From Sphingobacterium siyangense (GTDB taxonomy: Bacteria; Bacteroidota; Bacteroidia; Sphingobacteriales; Sphingobacteriaceae): 64,000 nt of DNA. The notes below the pieces were generated by a model. That model was not told the origin of the DNA, searched no databases, and was given only the letters and a program-made list of their open reading frames with translations. The stretch lies in NCBI RefSeq assembly GCF_007830445.1, contig NZ_VLKR01000030.1, positions 1-64,000 of the forward strand. The letters are read 5' to 3'. Positions 45,404 through 54,653 of the stretch are shown here, in pieces (the first letter of the stretch is position 1; each line of letters begins with the position of its first letter). Made by a program: the position numbers and the translations under genes.

Positions 45404-47983
45404 ATGAGGTTTTGGTCGGGTATTTTCTTCATTTTTTCTTGTTATTGTGCTTCAGCTCAGCTGCTTGATGGTCGTGTAGTTTCCCGAACCAGTGGAGATC
45501 CGATTTCAGGAGCAATAATTAGTCTCTATAGTGTACAGGATTCTGATCGTATGCTGCACTATATGACGACGGACGACAAAGGCAGATACCGTTTGCGTGA
45601 ACATGGATTTCCGTTCATACTAAAGGTGAGATCTATGTCTTTTCAAACTTTTCGAACTAAAGTGAGTAAAGCATCTGATTTTCCTGCAGTGATCATGCTA
45701 AGCGATGAGTCTATTCGCATGGATGAAGTATTGGTAAATATGAACAAAGGCTTTGCGTCCTTTAATAATGATACGACGGTCTATAATCTTAAGGCTTTGA
45801 ATCTTCAAGATAGAGACAATCTGAAAGAGATTTTATTACGGATTCCTGGATTCAAAGTCGATGAAAATTACAAAATCGTGCATGGTGGGAAAGAGATTAA
45901 TAAAATTCTGATCAATGGTAAAGAAGTCTTCGAGTTTCAAAATAAAATAGCTTTGGAGAACATGGAATCTGGAATGTTAGATCACATAAGAGTGATTGCC
46001 AATTATCAGGATCCATTTCGTGTCAATCTTGGCAATGAGCATGAAGAGAAAGTGTTGGATCTAAAGGTGAAAGATAGTTTTACGAATATATTGAAAGGAA
46101 ATGTGGAAGCATTTCTAGGCTATAAGAATAAGTATAAATTTAAACCCTTTCTCTTTTATTTTGGCGACAATCTTTCTTTGTTTTCGTTGACGAATATCAA
46201 TAATGTCTTTGATAAGGACTGGTCGAGTGAGGATTATGCAGGCGCAATACGTTCTAACAATGTCGCTTCAAGTTATTATTCCTCTCAGAATAAGAAGGTA
46301 TTTTATACGAAGGACATTACGCTAAATAATGAATCTAGCTTATTGAATGCGACAATGATTAAAAAGAACACGGAGCGATATTCATTACAAGCGGTTCTGA
46401 ATTTAAATTATTTGAAGTCCATCCGACTCTCTGAAGAGAATTCCAGATTTTTAGGAAATAATCTTTATGAAAAAAATAGTACGGATAGTTTGCGCGCTAG
46501 AATGATCGGTACTATGTTGAATTTCCGATATAAATTGAGTGAAAGTAGTATTGCCAAAAATATCTTTTCCAGTTATCAAGACCGTTTGAAAGGAGAGGGA
46601 AGTTACGAATCAATATATCCTCAAACAAAGGAGCTTTTTAATCTCGGAGAGATGACGGAGCAGAGGAGCAATATTTTATCAAATCGTTTGACTTATGAGA
46701 CCAAGATAAATAATGCCTTAGCCTGGAATATGGGCTGGGACTGGAAAAATGAGATTTCAAGAGATACTTGGCAACTTCAATATTTAGAGACAACGAAAGA
46801 GCAGACTAATCGGAATAAACAGAATATTAAATTTTCAAGCAATGAAAGTATATTGCATACTAATTTGAGACAGCTTTTGGGAAAAGTAAATACACTTGTC
46901 TATGAATTATCTTATAGTAATATACATAATAGCTTTATTCCTGATAATATTAACCAAGCCAAAACGCGATATATAGCTCGCACAGAAGCAAATTTTAATT
47001 TAAAACGCTTTAACCTTCGTAGTACAATAGCCTTGCAGCGTCAAAGAATCGAAGTATTTGATTCTATATCTACTTCTACTTTTTTATTGGCTAACATTAA
47101 TTTGGATTACTTTTTGGATCGATTTAAGAAAAATCGTTTAATTTTTAATTGGGGAAGAACTACCCAAGCACCTGACGTCAAATCAGGGCTAAGCCAGCGC
47201 GTAATCTCTTATGATCAGACAATACTTGGAAACCATCAATTGCTGCATGATATTTATGCAATCAATACAGTAAAGCTCGGCTATTTATATGATTTTCCAT
47301 TTAAAGGGCAATCTTTTAGAATAAATCTCTATAGACAGCACAGTGAAAAAGCGCTGGTACAATTTATTGATATGACTTTTCCGCTTTTAAGAAATTTGAA
47401 ATTGGTTCAGGGGTATCGAAATGTAGGGCTAGATGTCTCTTATGCACAAAATCTTTTTAAAGATCAGTTTCCTATGAATGTTTCCTTGTTCTATAACTAT
47501 CAGAACAACCGCTCTTATCAGTTTTCGGGTGCTGGAGAATCGCAGATTAAGCAGCGGAATCATGGTTATATGCTAAATCTAAATTCTTTTTCCTCAGGAG
47601 CGATCAACATTTCTATGACCCTCAAAAACGATTATACACGGTATGGTTATCAAGATGGACTTCTAACGGATCAGAACTCACTAATGATTTTGTTGGGGCC
47701 AAAATTTAATCATAAAAGGACGGAATGGAAGACAATGCTTAAATATAGCGTTATAAATAGTGTTGATCAACGGCGCGAGTTTATGGATATAGATCTTTCC
47801 TCGGTATATATCATTAGTAAAAAGCTAGAACTGATATTGACTTGTGAAAACATGTTGCAGAATTTAGGTTTTAAAAACAACGCTGTTTTGTCTGTTTTTA
47901 ATAATCAAAATGGAATTGAAAATTTTCAATCTTTTAAGAATTTAGTTGGATATAGTGCGGTGGGTGTCAAGTACAGATTTTGA
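45404..47983 (+). CDS. TonB-receptor-like outer-membrane barrel with CarboxypepD-like N-terminal domain
   Basis: An 859-aa protein. It has a signal peptide (to about 19, CYCASAQ), a CarboxypepD_reg-like beta-sandwich (LLDGRVVSRTSGDPISGA onward), then a plug-like domain with LKEILLRIPGFKVD and INGKEVFEFQNKIALENM. A long C-terminal barrel ends GYSAVGVKYRF with the final Phe for BAM insertion. Proteins of this type act as outer-membrane transporters; with a GLPGLI partner they form a recurring Bacteroidota pair. It is the last gene of the P2 operon and 81 nt before the exporter genes. A role in moving or sensing the island peptides across the outer membrane is inferred. Confidence 0.85.
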   Translation: MRFWSGIFFIFSCYCASAQLLDGRVVSRTSGDPISGAIISLYSVQDSDRMLHYMTTDDKGRYRLREHGFPFILKVRSMSFQTFRTKVSKASDFPAVIMLSDESIRMDEVLVNMNKGFASFNNDTTVYNLKALNLQDRDNLKEILLRIPGFKVDENYKIVHGGKEINKILINGKEVFEFQNKIALENMESGMLDHIRVIANYQDPFRVNLGNEHEEKVLDLKVKDSFTNILKGNVEAFLGYKNKYKFKPFLFYFGDNLSLFSLTNINNVFDKDWSSEDYAGAIRSNNVASSYYSSQNKKVFYTKDITLNNESSLLNATMIKKNTERYSLQAVLNLNYLKSIRLSEENSRFLGNNLYEKNSTDSLRARMIGTMLNFRYKLSESSIAKNIFSSYQDRLKGEGSYESIYPQTKELFNLGEMTEQRSNILSNRLTYETKINNALAWNMGWDWKNEISRDTWQLQYLETTKEQTNRNKQNIKFSSNESILHTNLRQLLGKVNTLVYELSYSNIHNSFIPDNINQAKTRYIARTEANFNLKRFNLRSTIALQRQRIEVFDSISTSTFLLANINLDYFLDRFKKNRLIFNWGRTTQAPDVKSGLSQRVISYDQTILGNHQLLHDIYAINTVKLGYLYDFPFKGQSFRINLYRQHSEKALVQFIDMTFPLLRNLKLVQGYRNVGLDVSYAQNLFKDQFPMNVSLFYNYQNNRSYQFSGAGESQIKQRNHGYMLNLNSFSSGAINISMTLKNDYTRYGYQDGLLTDQNSLMILLGPKFNHKRTEWKTMLKYSVINSVDQRREFMDIDLSSVYIISKKLELILTCENMLQNLGFKNNAVLSVFNNQNGIENFQSFKNLVGYSAVGVKYRF

Positions 47984-47998
47984 TGGAAATTTAAAAAT

Positions 47999-48043
47999 AC
48001 AACCTCAGGTTGTGGTGGATTTAATCAACAATAGACAGTTTTG
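47999..48043 (+). promoter_or_regulatory. Island promoter P3 (peptide exporter operon)
   Basis: ACAACCTCAGGTTGT (47999-48013) is identical over 15 bp to P2. TTG 48010-48012, 23 nt, then CAGTTTTG at 48036-48043. The start region TTTGTATTGTTGATTAA also matches P2's TTTGTATCGTTGATCAA. Confidence 0.7.
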
Positions 48044-48063
48044 TATTGTTGATTAAAACCAAG

Positions 48064-49164
48064 ATGAAAAGAACAAATATTATATACCTGCTGCTGATAG
48101 TGGCTATAATTATAGGGTTGATATTATTACCGCTTATCAAAGTGCCGATTTCAATTTCGGCACAGGGAATCGTCAGGCCTACGATGGAGAATACAAAGAT
48201 GCTATCCTTGGTCAGTTGCCGTATTATTGACAACCGTATAGTAGGCAACAATCAGCAGGTAAAACAGGGGGATACACTACTAATCATTGTTTCCGAAGAT
48301 CTGGAAAATAAATTGTCTCTAAATAAGGGTTTAACGGATGACTATGCGAGGCAAATCGCTGATCTAAAACTTATTCTTGATGGTAGGGCAAAAAGTCTGC
48401 AAAGTGGACAATATCAATTGGAATATCTGTCCATGGAACAACGTATGTCTGAAATACAGTCGCAGCTTACCTTAGCACGCCGTGAACTGGACCGACATAA
48501 TCAGCTATTCAGCCAGGGGGTGGTGTCCCAAGCAGAACTTGATAAAACGCAATACTCTTTTGAACAACTTGAAAATCAGTTTTTGACGATACGGAAGCAG
48601 CAGATGGCGCAATGGAGCGCTAAGTTGGTCGAACTGAAACAGAAAGCACAGTCGCTGTCGTCCGAGAAAAAGTCTATCTTGATTGATGGTCAAAATTATA
48701 TTGTTCGAGCGCCCATAACAGGTACAGTGGTTAATTTTAAAGGATATCAAAAAGGAGGACAGCTCGTGCAGGGACAGGATATTTTGGAAATTTCGCCAGA
48801 GGATCAGCTTATAGCTGAATGTATGGTGCCTGCCAAATCGATCGGCTATATTAAAAAGAATCAATCGGTCAAATTCCAGATGGACACGTATAATTATAAC
48901 CAATGGGGATTTCTTTCGGGGACAGTGCATGATATTGACTACAATCTGGTAAACGATCAACAAAAAGGATCCTTTTTTAAGGTCAGGTGCCGTATGGATC
49001 AAAACTTTCTGAGCCTCCCCAATGGAAATAAGGCCTTTGTAGGAAAGGGAAATACATTTAATGCGCGGTTTTACCTCTTGGACCGTACGTTATGGCAGCT
49101 CCTGTTCGATCGGGCCGACAATCTGTTCAATCCAAATCTTGGCGCTAAAACGAGCGCATTATAA
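48064..49164 (+). CDS. HlyD-family membrane-fusion protein of the peptide exporter
   Basis: A 366-aa protein from ATG 48064; the frame opens 18 nt earlier at a TTG, but the ATG gives MKRTNIIYLLL followed by a single anchor helix. A sandwich strand (ISISAQGIVRP) is followed by a coiled coil (about 85-205, Gln-rich), the returning strand YIVRAPITGTVVNFKGYQKGG and a barrel. HlyD proteins bridge an ABC exporter and a TolC channel; both follow in the same operon. It is the first gene after promoter P3. Confidence 0.9.
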   Translation: MKRTNIIYLLLIVAIIIGLILLPLIKVPISISAQGIVRPTMENTKMLSLVSCRIIDNRIVGNNQQVKQGDTLLIIVSEDLENKLSLNKGLTDDYARQIADLKLILDGRAKSLQSGQYQLEYLSMEQRMSEIQSQLTLARRELDRHNQLFSQGVVSQAELDKTQYSFEQLENQFLTIRKQQMAQWSAKLVELKQKAQSLSSEKKSILIDGQNYIVRAPITGTVVNFKGYQKGGQLVQGQDILEISPEDQLIAECMVPAKSIGYIKKNQSVKFQMDTYNYNQWGFLSGTVHDIDYNLVNDQQKGSFFKVRCRMDQNFLSLPNGNKAFVGKGNTFNARFYLLDRTLWQLLFDRADNLFNPNLGAKTSAL

Positions 49165-49200
49165 AAATTTCTTTATTAATCTGACAACAGTAAATTTGTA

Positions 49201-51363
49201 ATGAAAAAATCTCCTGTTTGCATTAAGCAGCACGATATCCGTGACTGTGGGGCGGCCTGTCTGGCTTCTATTGCGGGCTATTATGGTACACATATTCCTA
49301 TTGCCAAGATTAGACAATTCTGTCACACCGATACGCGTGGTACCAATGTGTTAGGTATGGTTCAAGGACTGCAACAAATGGGTTTTAATGCCAAAGGTGT
49401 CAAGGGCGCTATAGATGCCATTCCGCAGAGACCTTTACCAGCAATTGCCCATGTTGTGCTCAAAGAGCAGCTCCAACACTATGTGGTAATCTATCAGGTG
49501 GAAAAGGATAAAATTACGGTGATGGATCCTGGTTTGGGAAAAGTAGAAAAATATACCTTTGAGGCCTTTCAGAAGATTTGGACTGGGGTGTTGATCTTAA
49601 TGGAACCCAATGAATATTTTGAACAGAAAAATGAGAAGATCGATGTTTACAAGAGATTCTGGAATCTGATCCGGCCGCATCGCTCGGTGATCGTTCAGGC
49701 ACTGGTGGGAGCTGCTGTGTATACGCTGCTGGGGCTTTCAACATCGTTTTACATTGAGAAAATTACCGATTATGTACTGGTCGATGGCAATCTGCGCTTA
49801 TTGAACCTTCTTTCGATCGGTATGTTGGTCATTCTGATTTTTCAGTTGCTCATTGGTACATTGAAAAGTGTCATGGTCCTGCAGACGGGGCAAAGGATCG
49901 ATAAATACCTGATTTTGGGTTACTATAAGCACTTGCTGAGCCTTCCGCAACGCTTCTTTGATACAATGAAAGTAGGCGAGATTATATCGCGGGTCAATGA
50001 TGCAGTCAAAATTCGTGCTTTTATCAACGATGTAGCCATACAAGCGGTCGTTAATGTGTTGATCGTAGTCTTTTCCTTTGCGCTTATGTTTACCTACTTC
50101 TGGAAGCTGGCTTTGATCATGTTGCTTGTTATCCCTTTTTATCTTGGGGTCTATTGGCTTTCGAATAAACTGAACAAAAAAGTAGAGCGCCGGATGATGG
50201 AAGAAGGGGCCGAACTGGAATCTCATCTGGTCGAATCGCTCAATTCGGTCAAGACTATCAAGCAGTTTGGTATTGAAACTTATTTTAATAGTGGTACAGA
50301 CAATCGGTTTTCGCATGTATTGAAAACCATTTATGCCTCGGTGATGAATGGCTTGTTTTCCAGTACCTCTGGCGAGTTATTGTCACGGTTATTTACCATT
50401 ATCCTCTTATGGGTTGGCTCATACTATGTGATCGAACGTACGATCACACCGGGAGAACTACTCTCATTTTACGCCCTGATCGGTTATTTTACAGGTCCGG
50501 TGACGCAATTGATCGGCATGAACAAGACATTGCAAAATGCATTGATTGCAGCAGATCGCCTGTTTGAAATTATGGATCTGGAGCGCGAAGAATCAGAAGA
50601 AAAATTACAGCTTACTTCGGATCTGGTTGGGGATATTGTCTTTGATAATGTTCGTTTTTCTTACGGATCACGGGTAGAGGTATTCCGAAATTTTAGCTGC
50701 CGGATACAACAGAGCAAGATGACGGCTGTGATCGGAGAAAGTGGAAGCGGTAAGACTACGCTGGGAGCGCTTATTCAACAGCTGTATCCATTACAGGAGG
50801 GGAAGATTTCTATTGGGCAATACGATCTGAACTATATTTCGAAGAGCTCCCTTCGGGAACGCATTGCCATCGTGCCCCAACAGATCGATCTTTTTTCGGG
50901 TAATATTGTCAGCAATATTGCTGTTGGTGAGGATATCCCCAATTTTCAGCGTCTCTTGCAGGTGGTCAATGAATTGGACATGATGTCTTTTATTGAAAAG
51001 TTGCCAGCCGGTTTTGAAACTCAGCTGGGTGAAAATGGATCCATGCTATCCGGTGGACAGCGGCAACGAATTGCCATTGCACGAGCATTATACCGCAATC
51101 CGGACATTCTGATTTTAGACGAAGCAACTTCAGCTTTGGATACTTCAACAGAACAGGTAATCCAGCGGGCATTCCGTCGCTTTAAAGATTCGGGTAAGAC
51201 GATGATTGTGATTGCCCATCGGTTGAGTACGATTGCCGAGGCCGATACCATTATGGTGCTTAAAGATGGTGTACTTATCGAACAAGGGGAGCATAATCAG
51301 TTGTTAGCCCAAGAGTCTGCCTATAAGGATATGTGGAAAAAGCAATCGATCGTGTTAAACTAA
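49201..51363 (+). CDS. Peptidase-containing ABC transporter (C39 peptidase exporter)
   Basis: A 720-aa half-transporter that removes double-glycine leaders and exports the core peptide. The C39 peptidase at about 5-135 has Gln10, Cys16 (IRDCGAAC), His93 (LQHYVVIY) and Asp109 (VMDPG), so the catalytic set is complete. A six-helix membrane domain (about 165-440) follows. The ATPase has GESGSGKTT, LSGGQRQRIAIARAL, LILDEATSALD and H-loop VIAHRLST. Its natural clients here are the leader peptides at 41692, 53158 and 53347. It lies between the HlyD and TolC genes, so the exporter is complete. Confidence 0.95.
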   Translation: MKKSPVCIKQHDIRDCGAACLASIAGYYGTHIPIAKIRQFCHTDTRGTNVLGMVQGLQQMGFNAKGVKGAIDAIPQRPLPAIAHVVLKEQLQHYVVIYQVEKDKITVMDPGLGKVEKYTFEAFQKIWTGVLILMEPNEYFEQKNEKIDVYKRFWNLIRPHRSVIVQALVGAAVYTLLGLSTSFYIEKITDYVLVDGNLRLLNLLSIGMLVILIFQLLIGTLKSVMVLQTGQRIDKYLILGYYKHLLSLPQRFFDTMKVGEIISRVNDAVKIRAFINDVAIQAVVNVLIVVFSFALMFTYFWKLALIMLLVIPFYLGVYWLSNKLNKKVERRMMEEGAELESHLVESLNSVKTIKQFGIETYFNSGTDNRFSHVLKTIYASVMNGLFSSTSGELLSRLFTIILLWVGSYYVIERTITPGELLSFYALIGYFTGPVTQLIGMNKTLQNALIAADRLFEIMDLEREESEEKLQLTSDLVGDIVFDNVRFSYGSRVEVFRNFSCRIQQSKMTAVIGESGSGKTTLGALIQQLYPLQEGKISIGQYDLNYISKSSLRERIAIVPQQIDLFSGNIVSNIAVGEDIPNFQRLLQVVNELDMMSFIEKLPAGFETQLGENGSMLSGGQRQRIAIARALYRNPDILILDEATSALDTSTEQVIQRAFRRFKDSGKTMIVIAHRLSTIAEADTIMVLKDGVLIEQGEHNQLLAQESAYKDMWKKQSIVLN

Positions 51364-51380
51364 CTGTTGTTTTTTATTCA

Positions 51381-52727
51381 ATGATGAACAATTATCAAAG
51401 AAGTAGGATAAAGTGTTGGTTTATTACTATAAACATACTGTTATCTACGAATGTACTGGCGCAGCGAGCCTGGACTTTACAGGATTGTATCGACTATGCT
51501 GTGGCTCATCATCTGCCGATCAAACAGCAGGACATCAAGGCTAAGATAAAAGTGCTGGATCAGGAAATGGCAGTGCGGGAACGCTTGCCAAGTGTGAGCG
51601 GCTACGCAAATGGTTATACCACTTTTGGATCATCACAGGATGTGTTTGGTACGATTCGGCGCAATGACAACCTGAATAGCAACATGGGGATCAATGCGGA
51701 GCTGACCCTATACCAATATAACTATTTTCGAAACCAGGCCAAGAAAGCTGCTTCCGAAGCGGAACAGGAACATATCGAAAAAGAGATATTGAAACGGAAT
51801 CTTACCGTTCAGCTGATGGAAGCCTATCTGCAGACCTTGCTGGCTCAGGCACTGCTGGTCTCACAGGATTCGGCCATGCAGTTTTCACAGCAACTCTTGG
51901 ATAAGGCCCAGAAAAGTACGGCGGTAGGGGCAACAGCAGTGTCGGTAGTTGCCGAAGCAAAAGCCAATCTGGCACGGGAGAAACAGCAATACCAACAATA
52001 TCACAAAGATAGACAACAGTCCTTGCTCAAACTAGCCCAGCTGATGAACTACCCGGACTATAATAACTTAAGCCTGGCTGTCCCAGTAGCGGAGAGTGAT
52101 CTTCTGCAAGAGCATACTTTTTCGGATATATCGAACCTGCGGGAAGAAGCTTATTTGCATAATCCGGTATTTGCTAAGTTTCGAAGTCAAGCTGTTGGAC
52201 TTGAGGTCGAGTCCAAGTTGGTTAAAGCAGCGTTATTTCCGACGGTAAAGGGATCCGCTGGCTTGGGAAGTACCTATTTCAATGCTTTTAAAGCGGACAA
52301 TACGCGATCTTTTTTTGTACAGAGTAAAGACAACTTTGCCCAGCAGCTCGCTGTGACGGTTTCGGTGCCCATCTTCAACAAAGGAAAAACAAAACGTCAG
52401 TTGAAGCAGATCGACTTGAACCAGCAAAATATACAATTGGCGATTGATAATGAAAAGTTTGCTCAGCAGCAGATCTTAGATAAGCTATTGCTTGAATTGG
52501 ATGAGAACAGAAAGCAATATGGTATTGCGGTAGAAGCGAGCACGGCAACAGCGCAATCTTTGGATTACACCTTGCGGAGTTTTGAAGCGGGCAAGGCATC
52601 GATCTATGATGTCAATACGAGTAAAAGTAATTTGATTAAAGCGGAGTCGGAAACGATCCGCAGCAAATATACTGTGGTGTTCAATCAGCTCATGCTGCGC
52701 TATCAGATTTATGGATCGATAAATTAA
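51381..52727 (+). CDS. TolC-family outer-membrane channel of the peptide exporter
   Basis: A 448-aa outer-membrane factor. The signal (WFITINILLSTNVLAQ) leads to two OEP repeats (WTLQDCIDYAVAHHLPIKQQD at the start). Glu/Gln-rich coiled helices and SVPIFNKGKTKRQL mark the second half. The frame opens at 51333 inside the transporter gene, but ATG 51381 (or 51384) gives a normal signal peptide. It completes the tripartite peptide exporter and is unrelated at close range to the other TolC-type gene at 30402. Confidence 0.9.
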   Translation: MMNNYQRSRIKCWFITINILLSTNVLAQRAWTLQDCIDYAVAHHLPIKQQDIKAKIKVLDQEMAVRERLPSVSGYANGYTTFGSSQDVFGTIRRNDNLNSNMGINAELTLYQYNYFRNQAKKAASEAEQEHIEKEILKRNLTVQLMEAYLQTLLAQALLVSQDSAMQFSQQLLDKAQKSTAVGATAVSVVAEAKANLAREKQQYQQYHKDRQQSLLKLAQLMNYPDYNNLSLAVPVAESDLLQEHTFSDISNLREEAYLHNPVFAKFRSQAVGLEVESKLVKAALFPTVKGSAGLGSTYFNAFKADNTRSFFVQSKDNFAQQLAVTVSVPIFNKGKTKRQLKQIDLNQQNIQLAIDNEKFAQQQILDKLLLELDENRKQYGIAVEASTATAQSLDYTLRSFEAGKASIYDVNTSKSNLIKAESETIRSKYTVVFNQLMLRYQIYGSIN

Positions 52728-52734
52728 AATCATT

Positions 52735-53067
52735 ATGAAGCTATTTCAATATATAGATCGGATTAATTTGTTGGACAAGTTGATCCGCCAAAGAAGGAAG
52801 GGGACGCAGTCAGAACTAGCAGTCCGCCTCGGGCTTTCTGTGTCACGATTGGCCCGTATTATTGAATATCTTAGAGATATTGGTGCTCCAATTACTTTTG
52901 ATAGATCGCTTAATACGTATTACTATGAAAAAGACTATTCAATCCAAATCAAGGTAGAGGTTCAGCAGGAAAATATTCATTTGCTTGATTTAAATCAGAT
53001 GAGACAAGCAAATGCGGGTGATAATTTTATTTCAAATCATTTTCTGAATGCTTTTTTTGTGCATTGA
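52735..53067 (+). CDS. HTH_11-type putative DNA-binding protein
   Basis: A 110-aa protein with an N-terminal winged HTH: LLDKLIRQRRKGTQSELAVR, then LGLSVSRLARIIEYLRDIGAPI and a wing ending TYYYEKDYSIQIK. The remaining 40 residues are polar. DeoR-like HTH_11 proteins of this size can be repressors or anti-repressors. It lies 7 nt after tolC in the exporter operon and just upstream of leader peptides 2 and 3, so it may control them. Confidence 0.75.
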   Translation: MKLFQYIDRINLLDKLIRQRRKGTQSELAVRLGLSVSRLARIIEYLRDIGAPITFDRSLNTYYYEKDYSIQIKVEVQQENIHLLDLNQMRQANAGDNFISNHFLNAFFVH

Positions 53068-53073
53068 GCAAAA

Positions 53074-53133
53074 GTAATTTAGTAGTGTTGATCAATAGAG
53101 CAGGAATCCGAAAAGGCTAACAATAGAGTAGGG
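53074..53133 (+). promoter_or_regulatory. Leader region copied from P2, upstream of leader peptides 2 and 3
   Basis: About 52 nt (53082-53133) match the P2 leader (42559-42611): both contain GTTGATCAA/T-AGA, CCGAAAA and AATAGAGTAGG in the same order. TAATTTAG at 53075-53082 stands at the -7 place (TAnnTTTG with one change). The palindrome and TTG of the -33 region are not present, so activity without an activator is doubtful. Confidence 0.45.
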
Positions 53134-53157
53134 ACTAATTTTTTATAAATCAAAAAA

Positions 53158-53334
53158 ATGAATACATTAGATTTAAAAGGTTTCGGTGTTCAGGAAATGG
53201 ATGCGAAAGAAATGGAAGTAGTTGATGGGGGATGGTGGCAAGCTGCTTTGGGGACATTTTTATATAATGTCGTTGCTGATTGGAGACAAAACGTTGCTGC
53301 ATTTGAAAGAGGAATAAATGGTGAAGCTTTATAA
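53158..53334 (+). CDS. Double-glycine leader peptide 2 (bacteriocin-like precursor)
   Basis: A 58-aa peptide. Leader GFGVQEMDAKEMEVVDGG (ending at residue 25) shares V-x-E-L/M-D-A-x-E-V/M and the GG site with leader peptide 1. The predicted 33-aa core begins WWQAALGTFLYNVVADW, aromatic and amphipathic, and ends FERGINGEAL; it has no Cys. It lies 12 nt upstream of leader peptide 3, so a two-peptide bacteriocin is possible. A decayed copy is present at 57432-57575. Too short for standard ORF calling but supported by the repeat of leader, spacing and pseudogene. Confidence 0.82.
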   Translation: MNTLDLKGFGVQEMDAKEMEVVDGGWWQAALGTFLYNVVADWRQNVAAFERGINGEAL

Positions 53335-53346
53335 ACTTGTAAATTT

Positions 53347-53511
53347 ATGAACAAAATAGAACTAACAGAATTGACTAATTCTGAGATTATTGAAGTAAAC
53401 GGTGGAGATGGTATGACAGAAGCTTTTTTTTGGGTTTTAGGTCGATTTTTTCAGGCTCAACAGAGAGATCTAGATGGATCCATTGGTGGCCCTACAGCAA
53501 TTCATGGGTAA
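53347..53511 (+). CDS. Double-glycine leader peptide 3 (bacteriocin-like precursor)
   Basis: A 54-aa peptide. Leader MNKIELTELTNSEIIEVNGG (GG at 19-20) is followed by a 34-aa core with hydrophobic AFFWVLGRFFQ and a Gly-rich end SIGGPTAIHG; there are no cysteines. It follows leader peptide 2 after 12 nt and precedes a hairpin and a CPBP-family gene. The pairing of two short GG peptides with a CPBP protein is the usual layout of class II bacteriocin loci, where CPBP proteins give immunity. Whether it kills or signals is not known. Confidence 0.8.
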   Translation: MNKIELTELTNSEIIEVNGGDGMTEAFFWVLGRFFQAQQRDLDGSIGGPTAIHG

Positions 53512-53546
53512 TTTAGTGCTTTGAAAATAAAAACTATTTTACGTAA

Positions 53547-53574
53547 GAACCTAAGTACTTTACTACTTAGGTTC
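53547..53574 (+). terminator. Perfect 11-bp hairpin after leader peptide 3
   Basis: GAACCTAAGTA (53547-53557), loop CTTTAC, TACTTAGGTTC (53564-53574), then GTCCTAATTTT. It can terminate or attenuate the peptide transcript before the CPBP gene, giving much peptide and little membrane protein. Confidence 0.65.
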
Positions 53575-53591
53575 GTCCTAATTTTGATTTA

Positions 53592-54185
53592 TTGAAACAA
53601 AAAATAAAACTTTTAATATTTGGTACTTTACAATCAAGTATTATATTGATTGTGTTTTTTCTATTGTTTGGCTTAGATATAGCCTCCAATACTATTACCA
53701 TGTCTGATCAATTTAATATCTTTCTAATATGTATCTGTACAGCTTTTTTTGAAGAGATTGTCTTTCGGTATTATTTGATTCGCGGGTTGAGTAGATTTTT
53801 TAATAAGAAAAAATCAGTAATAATTTCCGCTGTGTTATTTGCTGCATGTCATCTAGGAAATTCTCATTTTACGACCACAGCATTTGCTTCCCATTTTCTA
53901 GGTGGTATAATTTATGCATATGCTTATATTCATACGAAATCTATATATTATCCTGTTGGATTACACTTCGGTTGGAATTATATTCAATGGTTATTTTCAC
54001 TTCCAATGAGTGGAACAACAAAAAGTGGTTTATATAGTCTTATTTTGCCAACCAATGATTATTGGTTGGGAGGAAATTATGGGATAGAAGGAGGGTTTGC
54101 AAGTCTTCTGATTAGGAGTATCTTGTTTGGCGTTATCTTATTTACAGTTTCCAGATATGAAAGAAATGCACACGTGAATTATTAG
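53592..54185 (+). CDS. CPBP-family intramembrane metalloprotease, possible immunity protein
   Basis: A 197-aa multi-helix protein with the three CPBP motifs: FFEEIVFRYYLIRG (EExxxR), FAACHLGNSH (FxxxH) and LHFGWNYI (HxxxN/B). These residues make the Rce1/Abi active site, so it is probably active. The start appears to be TTG at 53592, as no ATG is available in frame near the beginning. CPBP proteins near GG peptides often give self-immunity or process peptides. The gene is markedly AT-rich. Confidence 0.85.
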   Translation: MKQKIKLLIFGTLQSSIILIVFFLLFGLDIASNTITMSDQFNIFLICICTAFFEEIVFRYYLIRGLSRFFNKKKSVIISAVLFAACHLGNSHFTTTAFASHFLGGIIYAYAYIHTKSIYYPVGLHFGWNYIQWLFSLPMSGTTKSGLYSLILPTNDYWLGGNYGIEGGFASLLIRSILFGVILFTVSRYERNAHVNY

Positions 54186-54653
54186 GTTTCGGTTTTCTAT
54201 TAATGTTAACATTTTATTTATATATGGGCCCAAAATAAGTAAAAAAGGGGAGAGTAGCATGATATTGAAATTATTAAAAAGTTGTGAATATAAGAATTAT
54301 TCCATTGGATTGGGCTTTAAATTAAGATATTTAAATTATGTTGTTAGTAAAAAGTCATAACTTGATTATTATATTTGGCTATCGAATTTTTCTAATTTTG
54401 CTACTTATCCGTGCAATGGTTGCACATAATCAAAAAAATAAAGCCCGTATATAAATTAATACCACTAAATAATGATGAATCGCAGGCTATAAGAATAAAC
54501 TATGGTATAAATTTATAGGAGAAAAGCATCTTCTATAAATATAATTTGAAGACATTATTACTTTTTCTACCCTAGTTCAAAGAAAGTAATGGTGTTTTGA
54601 CTTGTGCTATTGGCAATTGAAGAGTAGTTGATGAGAATAATGTGAGAAAATTA
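54186..54653. other. AT-rich intergenic region
   Basis: A stretch of 468 bp with no supported gene. One 33-codon frame (54259-54360, MILKLLKSCEYK...) is open but has no leader motif, repeat or homologue in the window. No promoter of the island type was found. Confidence 0.5.

Noticed and set aside
54259-54360. 33-codon frame after GGGGAGAG in the gap before the DUF3267 gene
   Set aside because: No GG leader, no paralogue and no island promoter; its length is within chance for AT-rich DNA.
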